Assembly (NCBI RefSeq): GCF_016785945.1
Contig: NZ_JAEMEF010000002.1
Coordinates: 248,001-312,000 of the forward strand
Origin: Olleya sediminilitoris
GTDB taxonomy: Bacteria > Bacteroidota > Bacteroidia > Flavobacteriales > Flavobacteriaceae
Length of the DNA: 64,000 nt
Direction: 5' to 3'
Part shown: one piece after another, positions 37,348 through 46,677 of the stretch
Layout: each line of letters opens with the position of its first letter
Position numbering within the stretch: position 1 is the stretch's first letter
Notes under the pieces: generated by a model
What the model was told of the DNA's origin: nothing
The model's input: the letters and a program-made list of their open reading frames with translations, nothing else
Databases searched by the model: none
Position numbers and translations under genes: made by a program

Positions 37348-39999
37348 TTATTCAATCTTTACAATTGACATGTTTTTATTGTATGGCTTATCTTTTATTG
37401 AATTAGAAGCCTTATTTGCATTTTGAATACTATTATATTTATCGTAATAGATATAATATTTACTTGTATTTACATCATAAAAGAAATTAATATCATTACG
37501 ACCTGCTTGTACAGCCTTAGTTAAAAATTCATCACGTTTTTTAACATCAGTATGAACTGCTAATACTAAATAAAATCCTTTTTCTTCTCTATTAATATTT
37601 TTAAGAATTTCTATACCATTTTGTTTTTCACCAAAATCAAAATCTTCTTCTGTTAATGGTGTATTACTTAATGTAGTTGTTTCTTTTATTTTCTTTAGTG
37701 CTGCACGATCTTCTTCATAGCGCTCTCCTTCATCAACAAAAGTTGCTCGTTTGATACTTCTTCTTTTTTCAAATTCTGTAGAGATTTTGATATCTTCTAA
37801 TCTTGCTTCTAATCTACTTTTAGCATTAATAGCTAATGCTTGTTCAGATTCTAATTCTTTAATCTTTTTTGTAAAGAATAAATTTACATTATCTAACATT
37901 TCAACATCAGAATTAGATTGCTCTTCATAAAGCTTTTTAAGATTTGTAATCTCTTCGTTTCTTTCAGCTATATTAGTTTCTAACTGTAATTTAATTCTAT
38001 TTAATCTATTATTTTCTTCAGTAATACTTTTGAAAGCTCTCTGTTTTACAGCAATTCCTTGTTCTACTAAATCATTTTCTTCTTTTAAAGTTTTAAGATC
38101 ATCATCTTTAACTTGAATAATATCCTCAAAACGTTGTAATAAATCGTCTTGATCATCTTTAGATTTATCTGCTTGTTTTGTTAGAGCTAATAATTCTTTT
38201 CCCGCATCAGTAATAGGCTCTATTTTTGTTTCTTCTTTAGCTTTTTGTTGTGCTAAACGTGCTGCTTCAGCATCAGCTTCTTCTTTAGCTTTCTGTTCAG
38301 CTAAACGTGCTGCTTCTGCATCAGCTTCTTCTTTAGCTTTTTGTTGTGCCAAACGTGCTGCTTCTGCATCAGCTTCTTCTTTAGCTTTTTGTTGTGCCAA
38401 ACGTGCTGCTTCAGCATCAGCTTCTTCTTTAGCTTTCTGTTCAGCTAAACGTGCTGCTTCTGCATCAGCTTCTTCTTTAGCTTTTTGTTGTGCCAAACGT
38501 GCTGCTTCAGCATCAGCTTCTTCTTTAGCTTTTTGTTGTGCTAAACGTGCTGCTTCAGCATCAGCTTCTTCTTTAGCTTTTTGTTGTGCTAAACGTGCTG
38601 CTTCAGCATCAGCTTCTTCTTTAGCTTTCTGTTCAGCTAAACGTGCTGCTTCAGCATCAGCTTCTTCTTTAGCTTTTTGTTGTGCCAAACGTGCTGCTTC
38701 AGCATCAGCTTCTTCTTTAGCTTTCTGTTCAGCTAAACGTGCTGCTTCAGCATCAGCTTCTTCTTTAGCTTTTTGTTGTGCCAAACGTGTTGCTTCTGCA
38801 TCAGCTTCTTCTTTAGCTTTTTGTTGTGCTAAACGAGCAGCTTCAGCATCAGCTTCTTCTTTAGCTTTGTTTTCTTTTAAATTGTTTAACTCAGCTAGTC
38901 TCTCTGCTTTAAGATTTTCTCTTTCTTGTAATTTCGCTAATCTTTTTGCTTCTAATTCAGCTTTTTCTAGTTTTTTTCTTTCAGCAACAGCTTTACGATC
39001 TACTTTTACTGTTGATGTTCTTTTATTTTTTCTAGGATTTCCGGACAAAAGACTACTAATTTCATCATCACCACTATAATAGTAGCGTTTTTTGTTTTTA
39101 AACCTATAGGCTAGTGATATTTCATGTGATGGACCAAAATCTGTTAAGTCTCCAATAGCTTTTTCAAAATTGTATTCAATTGCTATTTGATTTGTAATAT
39201 TTAAACCTAATCCTGCAGATGCACCATATAAAGTGTTATATCCAATTTGTCCCCAAATACCTTTAGGAACAGTCCACATTGCTAAACCAGAGATGATAGT
39301 TTTATCTTTTGTAAACTCAGACTTTATCAAACCAGAAAATTTGGTTTCGTCAAAAAAACCACGTGTATCAAAATAACCTGTATACATTAAATGAGCTTGA
39401 ATACCTTGTTCGGGATTATCTTCGAGCATTAGAGAAGTTTGCAAATTATAGGCTACTATATTTTTTAGAGAAACACCAAAATCAAAAAAACCAGTACCAT
39501 AATTAATTCCTGGATTAACGGTTAACAAGAAATTTTCTGGAACATTTTCAATTGATGGATCATCAAAATTAACAACAATACTTCCTGTATTTAAACCACT
39601 TTTGTATGCACCAATATTAAGACCAAAAGTTAGGTTACTATCTCTGTCTAATTCTACATTATAGGCAAAATTTAAAATCCCTCCAAATGTTGTTAGTACA
39701 CCATAATTTTGCTGAAATACTCCTATTCCTGCACCAATATTTTCACCAAATCGTCCGGAATAACTAGCCAAATAGGTTAGGGGAGCGTTTTCAAACTGAA
39801 CCCACTCACGTTTATTAGATATACTAATATATTTATTTTGCTCTCTTACAAAACTAAATGTAGGATTTATTGTGTAACGATTAAATGTTAATGAGTTTCT
39901 TAAAGGCATATTGAATGCAACAATCCCATCATCTACCTGAGATAATGAGACTTGAAATGTACATATACATAAAAGTAAAATTAAAAAATACTTATTCAT
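37348..39999 (-). CDS. sprD: SprD-like protein: PorP/SprF barrel fused to tandem-repeat coiled coil
   Basis: The 883-residue product starts with a signal peptide (MNKYFLILLLCICTFQVSLS). Residues about 22-305 form a PorP/SprF-type barrel (FNRYTINPTFSFVREQ, EISLAYRFKN). A basic linker (about 325-377) leads into 13 exact-length repeats of 16 residues, consensus KAKEEADAEAARLAQQ (378-585). A heptad-rich coiled coil follows (about 595-745), and then a SPOR-like end (about 800-883) with KGFYLVLAVHTDVKKRDEF and KYYIYYDKY. SprD in F. johnsoniae supports SprB function; this synteny is the basis for the symbol. The protein would combine an outer-membrane anchor with a long periplasmic rod. It begins one base after the preceding gene ends. 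Confidence 0.82.
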   Translation of the reverse strand: MNKYFLILLLCICTFQVSLSQVDDGIVAFNMPLRNSLTFNRYTINPTFSFVREQNKYISISNKREWVQFENAPLTYLASYSGRFGENIGAGIGVFQQNYGVLTTFGGILNFAYNVELDRDSNLTFGLNIGAYKSGLNTGSIVVNFDDPSIENVPENFLLTVNPGINYGTGFFDFGVSLKNIVAYNLQTSLMLEDNPEQGIQAHLMYTGYFDTRGFFDETKFSGLIKSEFTKDKTIISGLAMWTVPKGIWGQIGYNTLYGASAGLGLNITNQIAIEYNFEKAIGDLTDFGPSHEISLAYRFKNKKRYYYSGDDEISSLLSGNPRKNKRTSTVKVDRKAVAERKKLEKAELEAKRLAKLQERENLKAERLAELNNLKENKAKEEADAEAARLAQQKAKEEADAEATRLAQQKAKEEADAEAARLAEQKAKEEADAEAARLAQQKAKEEADAEAARLAEQKAKEEADAEAARLAQQKAKEEADAEAARLAQQKAKEEADAEAARLAQQKAKEEADAEAARLAEQKAKEEADAEAARLAQQKAKEEADAEAARLAQQKAKEEADAEAARLAEQKAKEEADAEAARLAQQKAKEETKIEPITDAGKELLALTKQADKSKDDQDDLLQRFEDIIQVKDDDLKTLKEENDLVEQGIAVKQRAFKSITEENNRLNRIKLQLETNIAERNEEITNLKKLYEEQSNSDVEMLDNVNLFFTKKIKELESEQALAINAKSRLEARLEDIKISTEFEKRRSIKRATFVDEGERYEEDRAALKKIKETTTLSNTPLTEEDFDFGEKQNGIEILKNINREEKGFYLVLAVHTDVKKRDEFLTKAVQAGRNDINFFYDVNTSKYYIYYDKYNSIQNANKASNSIKDKPYNKNMSIVKIE
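38245..38868 (-). repeat. Tandem array of 13 x 48-bp units within the sprD-like gene
   Basis: Thirteen contiguous 48-bp units each encode a 16-residue repeat, giving exactly 624 bases. Units differ at a few positions: codon 15 alternates between Gln and Glu (QQ versus EQ), one unit has Thr for Ala, and several third positions alternate (GCT/GCA, GCC/GCT). Near identity points to recent expansion by slippage or unequal recombination. The copy number probably varies among strains. Confidence 0.95.
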
Positions 40000-40000
40000 T

Positions 40001-41464
40001 TTATTTTATGATGGTTATCGAACCTTTTTTTACTTGGTTATCTGATGTTGTAATAATGTAATAAAACACCTTGTTTATATTAGTTAGTTCAAGATCGTTT
40101 TCTGGCCAATTATTTAAATATTCATTAGATTGAAAAACGACTTCACCACGGTTTGTTAGAATTGTTATTTGGGTATCAGAACCAGCAGTGTATTCCTGTG
40201 GTATTATCCATGTATCATTAATATTATCTCCATTTGGACTAATAAGGTTTGGGATTTTATCAATATCTGGAAAAGGATTAAAAGGCTCAATTATTGAGAA
40301 AAAGAAAGACACAGAAGTCTCACAACCTTGAGTTTCTGTGACTATTATTTCGTAATCACCTAATTCTGTTGCATTAAAGTTATTTTGTGTAACACCAGAT
40401 ATTATTTGACCGTTTAGAAACCATTGATATTCTGGTGAAATTGCAGTGTCAGAAAGAATTACAGATAAAGATTCTCCTTCAGCTAATTCGTTAGTGTCAT
40501 CTACATTAATAGCTCCAATAAATTCTTGGCTATCTAAAATTATTTCACCTGCACCGGAGCATCCACCTAAATCGACTTGTACAGCAAATGTTCCAGACTC
40601 AGTAGTTTCATAACTTTGCTCTGTTGCGTCTGGAATTATAATACCATTCTTGTACCATTGGTAACTATTTCCGTTAACTGTACTTAATACTGTTGCTCCT
40701 TGATCTGGACAAAAGTTTGTACCTAAGCTAGAACTTATTTCTATATTTGTTACGCCTGATGTTGATTCACTAATTGTTACACGGTTAGAAAATGAATCTG
40801 ATGTACAACTACCATAATTAGTTTCTACAAAATATGTACCTTCTTCATCTACTGACAAACTAGATCCCTCACCAACAAACTCTGATGTTGTTGGACCAGT
40901 TTCTCTATACCACAAATAAGTTAATGATGGATAAATTAAAGGTGAAATATTATTACCTGTCCCTGGATTGTCGATGGTTAATAAATAACTACTACCAGAA
41001 CAATAAGCTGCTGTAGATACTAAATTATTGATCGTAAAAGGAATGTCGTGTAATTTATAATACGCAGCAAAAGGATCTGAAGGGGTACTTGTTGCTACAG
41101 GAGCACTACTTTTTATACGAATTCTGTATCCTTCACCTGCAGTATTTTCTGGAAACTGAAAGTTTAAAGTAGCAGGAGATGTTATAACTTGTCCTACTTC
41201 TGTAATAAAAATATTAGTAGGATTACTAAAATCTCCATTAGAATCTGACAGTTCTATTGTAAATTGATTAGAAGCCTCAACACTTTCATCTGGTGCAAAA
41301 ACAAAAGTGGCAGAAAAAGTATTAAAACCCTCATTTGCACAAGCTTGACTAAAACCTAGTTGTGGTTTACTAATGACTATTTGTGCGTTAGCTGTATTTA
41401 AAACAGTAATTACAAACAAACTTACTATTAAATATAGCTTTGAATTTTGGGAGATGGTTTGCAT
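40001..41464 (-). CDS. sprC: SprC-like secreted protein with T9SS type B sorting domain
   Basis: The 487-residue product has a signal peptide (to about residue 27, ANAQ), several Ig/PKD-like segments with paired cysteines (CSGSSYLLTIDN, GSCTSDSFSNRVTI, FCPDQGATVLST, GCSGAGEI) and a C-terminal gliding-associated type B sorting region (about 405-487) with NLISPNGDNINDTW and a final VKKGSITIIK. It is therefore secreted by the T9SS. It lies directly before the SprD-like gene (one-base gap), as sprC does in F. johnsoniae. SprC is needed there for full gliding but is not the main adhesin. The assignment relies on gene order and domain type. Confidence 0.78.
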   Translation of the reverse strand: MQTISQNSKLYLIVSLFVITVLNTANAQIVISKPQLGFSQACANEGFNTFSATFVFAPDESVEASNQFTIELSDSNGDFSNPTNIFITEVGQVITSPATLNFQFPENTAGEGYRIRIKSSAPVATSTPSDPFAAYYKLHDIPFTINNLVSTAAYCSGSSYLLTIDNPGTGNNISPLIYPSLTYLWYRETGPTTSEFVGEGSSLSVDEEGTYFVETNYGSCTSDSFSNRVTISESTSGVTNIEISSSLGTNFCPDQGATVLSTVNGNSYQWYKNGIIIPDATEQSYETTESGTFAVQVDLGGCSGAGEIILDSQEFIGAINVDDTNELAEGESLSVILSDTAISPEYQWFLNGQIISGVTQNNFNATELGDYEIIVTETQGCETSVSFFFSIIEPFNPFPDIDKIPNLISPNGDNINDTWIIPQEYTAGSDTQITILTNRGEVVFQSNEYLNNWPENDLELTNINKVFYYIITTSDNQVKKGSITIIK

Positions 41465-41532
41465 TTGGTTGGTCAGTAATCTTCTATACTATATAAATAA
41501 TATTTATGTTAATAAATTAAATACCAGTATTA

Positions 41533-42828
41533 TTAGTTATCTGTCTTAGAGGCAGCAATTTTATTTATGATTAATCTATAATCAGGTCTATCTGTACTTT
41601 GAGCATCAATAAAAGTTTCGCTATCTGGCCCTTTAGAGTAAACATTATTAAATGCACGACTACCATACCAGTTTTCTAAATCTTCATTTACAGTTGTGTT
41701 TTTAACGAAGATATTACCTTCACAATTATTAAAATAAGTACTAGTAAATTGAATCTTATCAAGACTCTCACTATTAACTCTAATTTTACTATCTAAATAT
41801 ACTGCTGGTTTAAATCCTGAAATAACACTTTTATCAATATTAAAATTAGCATCTCTACCTATAAATATTGCTTCATTTACTAATCCTACTTGAATATCAT
41901 AACTTAAATCTTTACTAACATTAATTAACGTTAAGTTTTCTGCTGTTAGTGTAGTATTGATTTCTGCAAAAGCTTCATCATCATCATTATTTAATGCATA
42001 TATGCATCTTGAAGCTTGAGCACCTGAAATGTATGGAGATTTTACAGCTAATGAGTTCATTAACCTACACTGAGCACCATTACTAACTTTAAAATCATTA
42101 GCGCTTGATTTGTATGACACAAACTTTTCTAATTCTACTTGGCCTCCTTTGACACTAAAAGAGTTACCTCTACATAAACTAACCATAATATTACTTAATA
42201 TGGTTTCACTACCAACTCCAGCTAGAGTTAATCCATTAAAATAACCATATTCCTTTGTTCTTTTTCCAGCATATTCGATTCGAACATATTCCATTACTCC
42301 AGAATTACTTTCTGGATTATCACCTCCGTAAGCAATATTTTTTGAATTAGAAGAGCTTAAACCATAATTTAATCTTTCAGAAATACCTTCTTTAGTGGTT
42401 GGAGCATCACCTAGAATAAAAATACCACCCCAGTCTCCTGGTTTTTTTAAACTTTGACTTGAAGTAAAAACTATTGGATCTGTACTTTCACCAACTGCCA
42501 TAATTTTAGAACCATTAGTTATAGTCAGAGTAGCTTTAGTTTTGAAATCACCAATAATTACTGTTCCAGGTTCTATTGAAAGTGTTGTACTATCTGTTAC
42601 AAAGACATCACCCATTAATATATACGTGTTTCTTTTAAGCAACTTAGTGTCTTTTGTTATATCACCACTGATTATCTGATTAGGTTTTCTGTAATCAGTT
42701 TTGTTAGGCGTAAAATCGGTCCAAGGATTCAACCAATTATCAAATCCAGTAATACCTTTTTCTTGTTGTGCTAGTGCATTACTAAAGATAAACATTAGTA
42801 ATATTGAGGTAAAAAGTAGTTTTTTCAT
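41533..42828 (-). CDS. Secreted right-handed beta-helix-like protein
   Basis: The 431-residue product has a signal peptide (MKKLLFTSILLMFIFSNALA). The body has repeated short strands: DTKLLKRNTYILMGDVFV, STTLSIEPGTVIIGDF and ATLTITNGSKIMAVG, followed by GDWGGIFILGDAPT. These are typical of a Bacteroidota surface family with a parallel beta-helix. No T9SS C-terminal sorting domain is seen; the end is DYRLIINKIAASKTDN. It precedes the SprC-like gene by 68 bases on the same strand and probably heads the operon. Its link to gliding is inferred only from position. Confidence 0.7.
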   Translation of the reverse strand: MKKLLFTSILLMFIFSNALAQQEKGITGFDNWLNPWTDFTPNKTDYRKPNQIISGDITKDTKLLKRNTYILMGDVFVTDSTTLSIEPGTVIIGDFKTKATLTITNGSKIMAVGESTDPIVFTSSQSLKKPGDWGGIFILGDAPTTKEGISERLNYGLSSSNSKNIAYGGDNPESNSGVMEYVRIEYAGKRTKEYGYFNGLTLAGVGSETILSNIMVSLCRGNSFSVKGGQVELEKFVSYKSSANDFKVSNGAQCRLMNSLAVKSPYISGAQASRCIYALNNDDDEAFAEINTTLTAENLTLINVSKDLSYDIQVGLVNEAIFIGRDANFNIDKSVISGFKPAVYLDSKIRVNSESLDKIQFTSTYFNNCEGNIFVKNTTVNEDLENWYGSRAFNNVYSKGPDSETFIDAQSTDRPDYRLIINKIAASKTDN

Positions 42829-42873
42829 AATGTTATTTCATTTAATGAATGACTAATTAATTTGTATTAAAAT

Positions 42874-42881
42874 CAAATATA
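42874..42881 (-). promoter_or_regulatory. Candidate -7 box of the gliding operon
   Basis: The minus strand reads TATATTTG (TAnnTTTG), 46 bases upstream of the beta-helix gene. No -33 TTG is found at 17-23 bases. This is the best candidate to start the approximately 20-kb transcript. Confidence 0.4.
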
Positions 42882-42993
42882 AACATAAAAATCATTTAAA
42901 ATGCATTTTTTTACGTTAAAATGTAAATTCACATCTAAAACCGAACGAATTATACTTTGTTATTGAACGATTATTTGATGTTAAAGTTCTAAT

Positions 42994-43440
42994 TTAGTCC
43001 ACTTTAAAGTCGTCATAAGTAAATAACGATTTAATAGTTTGTTCATAAAACAGTATTGCCGTAATAATATTACTTGTGTCAGAATATGGTAAAATTAACC
43101 TTTGAAAATCTACTGTTCTGTCAAAATACTCAACAGAAGCTTCTTGATTTGCTTCAAGTGTTTTTTTGTTTTCTTTAGTTTCTGGTATACCAACTGATGC
43201 CATTGTTACATTAGGTTTTGTTGCAAAAGCAATATTAGGTAAAATATTAACTAATACTTCGATACGTTGAATGTATAAGGTTAACAATTGACCTTTCTGT
43301 AATTTGTTAAGTTCTTCTAAAGTATGATATTTGTTAATACTTACTTTCCCCGAAATTAATCTCGGTGAAGATTTTTGAGCATAGCCAATAGAGACTATTA
43401 TAAAAAATATAACGGTTAATAAAGTAGTTTTTGTTTTCAT
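42994..43440 (-). CDS. Small secreted hypothetical protein
   Basis: From the ATG at 43440 the product has 148 residues with a signal peptide, MKTKTTLLTVIFFIIVSIGYA. The frame extends upstream by 20 codons, but that extension precedes the signal peptide and is not chosen. The mature part has short helical segments (TLEELNKLQKGQLLTLYIQR, EASVEYFDRTVDFQRL) and no cysteines. No family is recognised. It ends 165 bases before the gliding operon starts, on the same strand, and could be co-transcribed. Confidence 0.6.
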   Translation of the reverse strand: MKTKTTLLTVIFFIIVSIGYAQKSSPRLISGKVSINKYHTLEELNKLQKGQLLTLYIQRIEVLVNILPNIAFATKPNVTMASVGIPETKENKKTLEANQEASVEYFDRTVDFQRLILPYSDTSNIITAILFYEQTIKSLFTYDDFKVD

Positions 43441-44127
43441 TTGTAAGGTATTTAATGTGTAATGATGAAACAAATCTATATAAATAATTAAAATAAACAA
43501 CAGAATTCAGTTTTTTTTTGTTAAATCAGATTCTGTGTAGCGTAAAATAATCAGTCAAACGACTTATTTCGGGGTTAAAATGCATATATTTACGATGAAT
43601 CACAACCGGTTCAATTCATCTTTTTAAAGCTTTAAATAATGTGTATTACATACATAAGTTATTTTGTTTCAATTAACTAATGCAAAGATAATACCATAAT
43701 TTGTTAAAAAAAATCTAATACACAAATGTTTTCTAATGTTGCTATATAGTCGATGACTTTGCATATAATTCGGATTAACAGTAAAACAAGGTGTTTTTTT
43801 ACAATATTCACAATTAAGCACTTGATGTTTAGGTAATTATAAGCTATTTGAAAATATCAAAAATTATGATATTTTTAACATTTATTCATTAAAATAAAAA
43901 AAATAAAAAAAAATATTTTTTTTGATAAAATAAACAAACAATCTTTTTTGTATTAAAAATATGACGATAAAAATGATTTAATTACCCTAATAATAGGATG
44001 AAATTAATTCATATTCAACAATTACAATAGTTCAATTTTTTTGATTTTTATATGATTAATTAAATTTCTTAGTAATTTTATTAAAAACTTTTCCTTGATT
44101 TTTAATTCTTGATATTATTTACATAAA
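43441..44127. other. 687-base AT-rich intergenic region
   Basis: No gene-like ORF is present. The minus strand holds a -7-like box TATCTTTG at 43683-43690 that could serve the small secreted protein gene, but its leader would be about 240 bases. The stretch 43891-43930 is almost all A/T runs. Nothing else is recognised. Confidence 0.4.
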
Positions 44128-45174
44128 ATGAAAATATACGAAACACTTATCATAGGAGGTGGACAAGCAGGCTTCTCTGTAGCGTATTTTTTGAGGAGAT
44201 ACAAAATTGATTATTTAATATTGGACGATCAAGATAAAGCTGGAGGTTCGTGGTTACAAACATGGGATAGTTTAAAATTATTTTCTCCTACACAATTCAG
44301 TTCTTTATCTGGTTGGGCAATGCCAAAAGGAAATAAAGAATATCCAAGCAAAATGGATTTTATTAGATATATGGAGCAATATCAAGCCCGTTATAAATTT
44401 AATATAGAACGTCAAACTAAAGTATTAGAAGTGTATAAAATGGACTTTGGTTTTAAAGTTAAAACTAAAACTGGTTATTATTACTGCAAAACATTAGTTA
44501 GCGCAACAGGCACAGCTCAAAATCCGTTTATACCTAAATACACTAATAAAGAACAATTTTCCGGTACCATGTTGCATTCTTCTAATTATAAAAATGCTGA
44601 TACTTTTAAAAACAAATCTGTTTTAATTGTAGGAGGAGGGAACTCTGGATCTCAAATTTTAGCAGAGGTGTCAAAAGTTGCAAATACACAATGGGTAACA
44701 ATGACTGAACCAAGTTTTTTACCAGATGATATTGATGGACGTTATTTATTTAATGATGCAACAGATAAGTTTTATGGTAAATTAGGTAAAACTAAAGCGG
44801 GATCAAAAACATCTTTAAGTGACATAGTAATGGTCCAAAGTGTAAAAGAGGCGAGAAATAGAGGTATATTACATGCTAAAAGACCTTTTAAAGCTTTTTA
44901 TAAACATGGAGTTATTTGGGAAGATGATACAAAAACTAAGTTTGATGTAGTGATTTGGTGTACAGGATTTAAAGCTAACCTAAAACATTTACAAAAGTTA
45001 GACATTATAGAAAACAATAAAATTGAAACAAGCTATACACAATGTAAAAAACTACCTAACTTATGGTTAGTTGGCTATGGTAGTTGGACTGGTTTTGCAT
45101 CTGCAACTATTTATGGTGTTGGCAAAACTGCTAGACATACCGTAAACAATATCGTTTCGTTATTAAGAACTTAA
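44128..45174 (+). CDS. ArsO-like flavin-dependent monooxygenase (FAD/NAD(P)-binding protein)
   Basis: The 348-residue protein has two Rossmann motifs: FAD-binding GGGQAGFS at about residues 10-17 and NAD(P)-binding GGGNSGSQ at about 170-177. Between them, FSGTMLHSSNY resembles the flavin-monooxygenase fingerprint FxGxxxHxxxY. The segment WDSLKLFSPTQFSSLSGWAMP matches the ArsO type of monooxygenase found in some arsenic operons; this is recalled, not searched. No arsenic resistance gene is adjacent, so the substrate is open. The gene stands alone on the plus strand and converges on the outer-membrane barrel gene. Confidence 0.82.
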   Translation: MKIYETLIIGGGQAGFSVAYFLRRYKIDYLILDDQDKAGGSWLQTWDSLKLFSPTQFSSLSGWAMPKGNKEYPSKMDFIRYMEQYQARYKFNIERQTKVLEVYKMDFGFKVKTKTGYYYCKTLVSATGTAQNPFIPKYTNKEQFSGTMLHSSNYKNADTFKNKSVLIVGGGNSGSQILAEVSKVANTQWVTMTEPSFLPDDIDGRYLFNDATDKFYGKLGKTKAGSKTSLSDIVMVQSVKEARNRGILHAKRPFKAFYKHGVIWEDDTKTKFDVVIWCTGFKANLKHLQKLDIIENNKIETSYTQCKKLPNLWLVGYGSWTGFASATIYGVGKTARHTVNNIVSLLRT

Positions 45175-45253
45175 ATTAAGTAAAAACATTTATCAATTCT
45201 ATGACTAGAAAAGATACATTTTAATAACGTTTTTTATAAAAATTCAACCAAAA

Positions 45254-45286
45254 AAAGCCCATTAAAACTTATGTTTAATGGGCTTT
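45254..45286 (-). terminator. Intrinsic terminator for the outer-membrane barrel gene
   Basis: A 13-bp stem AAAGCCCATTAAA/TTTAATGGGCTTT with a 7-base loop is followed on the minus strand by a T run, so it terminates the gene at 45306-46169. The plus-strand side has only a short T tract. Confidence 0.8.
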
Positions 45287-45305
45287 CAACTATTACATGT
45301 AATAA

Positions 45306-46169
45306 TTAATTATTTTTAGAAGATCCTTTAAATCTGTAAGTAATACCAAAATTAACACCAAAAGAAGAATAAGGTACTTTTTGAGATAACTGTTTAGAGC
45401 TATCTGTATTGTTGTTTGGTAAGTTGTCTACGTATGTTGTTTTTTTATTTACACCTTCTGGTAAGTTATCTATAGTATATAAACCTGCTTGAGCAACGGT
45501 ACCATCTGGTAAGAATAAATCTGTATTAAATTCAGATAATTCAGAATCTTTACGCTTTAAGCTAATTCCATAATATTCCGCTTCTACAAATAAATTTAAA
45601 TTATTATTTATATTAAACTTGTAACCTAAAGCACCAACAAATCCTAAAGGGAAGTGACCATGAAAGTCTTCTTTATAGTTAGTTTCAGTATAAGATCCTT
45701 GAGGTAATCCAAACGCATTAGCTTCTGCTTCAGATAAAACTTGTTGTCTGTAAACAACAGCTTCTGTTTTACCTCCAATTTTTACTAATGCTCCAAAACG
45801 ACCGTAAAGGTTATCAGTAAACTTATATACTAAAGCTAAAGAACCTCCAAAAGCACGAGATCTTGCTACAGCGTCTATTTCAGTACCAGGTATGCTTACC
45901 ATAGACACATCCTGATCATCACCATTAAGGTATCCAACACTTAAATCTGCACCAAATGATTCGTTAAAATAATATGTACCTCTTAGTTGTACATTTACAC
46001 CTTCACCATAACTACCATAAGAGTTTTCTGTTTGAGAAATATTAATGCTTTCTCCTAATTTCATTTCTGCACTTCCAGCAGCATAACCTGTACTTACAGA
46101 TAACTCTAACTGAGCCAATGAGATTGTACTAATTAATAATGCTGCAAACACTAAGTATACTTGTTTCAT
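45306..46169 (-). CDS. Outer-membrane beta-barrel protein
   Basis: The 287-residue product has a signal peptide (MKQVYLVFAALLISTISLAQ) and an alternating pattern of aromatic strands with small loops, including YGSYGEGVNVQLRGTYYFN, AFGGSLALVYKF and a terminal SSFGVNFGITYRFKGSS. It fits a small 8-stranded-type outer-membrane barrel. The ligand is unknown. It is monocistronic, with its own terminator and a -7 box upstream. Confidence 0.75.
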   Translation of the reverse strand: MKQVYLVFAALLISTISLAQLELSVSTGYAAGSAEMKLGESINISQTENSYGSYGEGVNVQLRGTYYFNESFGADLSVGYLNGDDQDVSMVSIPGTEIDAVARSRAFGGSLALVYKFTDNLYGRFGALVKIGGKTEAVVYRQQVLSEAEANAFGLPQGSYTETNYKEDFHGHFPLGFVGALGYKFNINNNLNLFVEAEYYGISLKRKDSELSEFNTDLFLPDGTVAQAGLYTIDNLPEGVNKKTTYVDNLPNNNTDSSKQLSQKVPYSSFGVNFGITYRFKGSSKNN

Positions 46170-46242
46170 AATTTGAGTTTTATTTTTGTTAAATTAAAAA
46201 TGACCAAAATTTTAGCTTTCTAACTAAAATTTAAATCGGCTG

Positions 46243-46250
46243 CAAATATA
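46243..46250 (-). promoter_or_regulatory. Candidate -7 box of the outer-membrane barrel gene
   Basis: The minus strand reads TATATTTG (TAnnTTTG), 74 bases upstream of the start codon. No -33 TTG is evident. Confidence 0.4.
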
Positions 46251-46654
46251 CTTTTTTTGTTGACTTTTCTTAATATTACCCTAAAACTATTATGTTAAAA
46301 TGCCAATGATAGTAAGACTTTCCGAGAACCATCTGATTGTCAGCATGTATATACTAGACTAAAATTAATATATTGACTGATGTTTTGTAAGAAATCACTT
46401 TAATGGATGTAATAATCCAATTTTTATTACTAAAAAATTATTTAAAAAATAATTTGAGAGCTATTTTTTAATAACATAACGTCAAAAAGTTAATTTTAAT
46501 ATCAAATCAATATTTAGGCTGTTTTTAAACATGTGTTTGATTTGTATTTTAAACTTCCTGATAATTGTGTATTTATTTTTTTTAGGATAGAATCATGAAT
46601 ATTGAAAATATGAAATTCACATATAATTCAATATTAATAATGTAATATGTTATA
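46251..46654. other. Intergenic region between the barrel gene and nrtR
   Basis: No gene is seen in this 404-base AT-rich stretch. An AT-only inverted repeat occurs at 46435-46455 but is low complexity. Confidence 0.4.
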
Positions 46655-46675
46655 TTAGCGTATTTAACACGCATA
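46655..46675. promoter_or_regulatory. Predicted NrtR operator 1 (upstream of nrtR)
   Basis: A 21-bp palindrome TTAGCGT-N7-ACGCATA ends 2 bases before the nrtR start codon. It has the same 7-7-7 layout as the two operators at nadV, with half-site consensus TTTGCGT. Its position indicates autoregulation. Confidence 0.7.
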
Positions 46676-46677
46676 AC

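Noticed and set aside
38245-38868. Regularly spaced 48-bp repeats as a possible CRISPR array
   Set aside because: The units are directly contiguous without spacers and are in frame in a coding sequence.
43891-43930. Long A/T tract as a possible replication or attachment element
   Set aside because: It is simple low-complexity sequence without flanking repeats or an integrase gene.
46435-46455. AAATTATTT/AAATAATTT inverted repeat before nrtR
   Set aside because: It consists only of A and T, is expected by chance in this composition, and lies far from the promoter.
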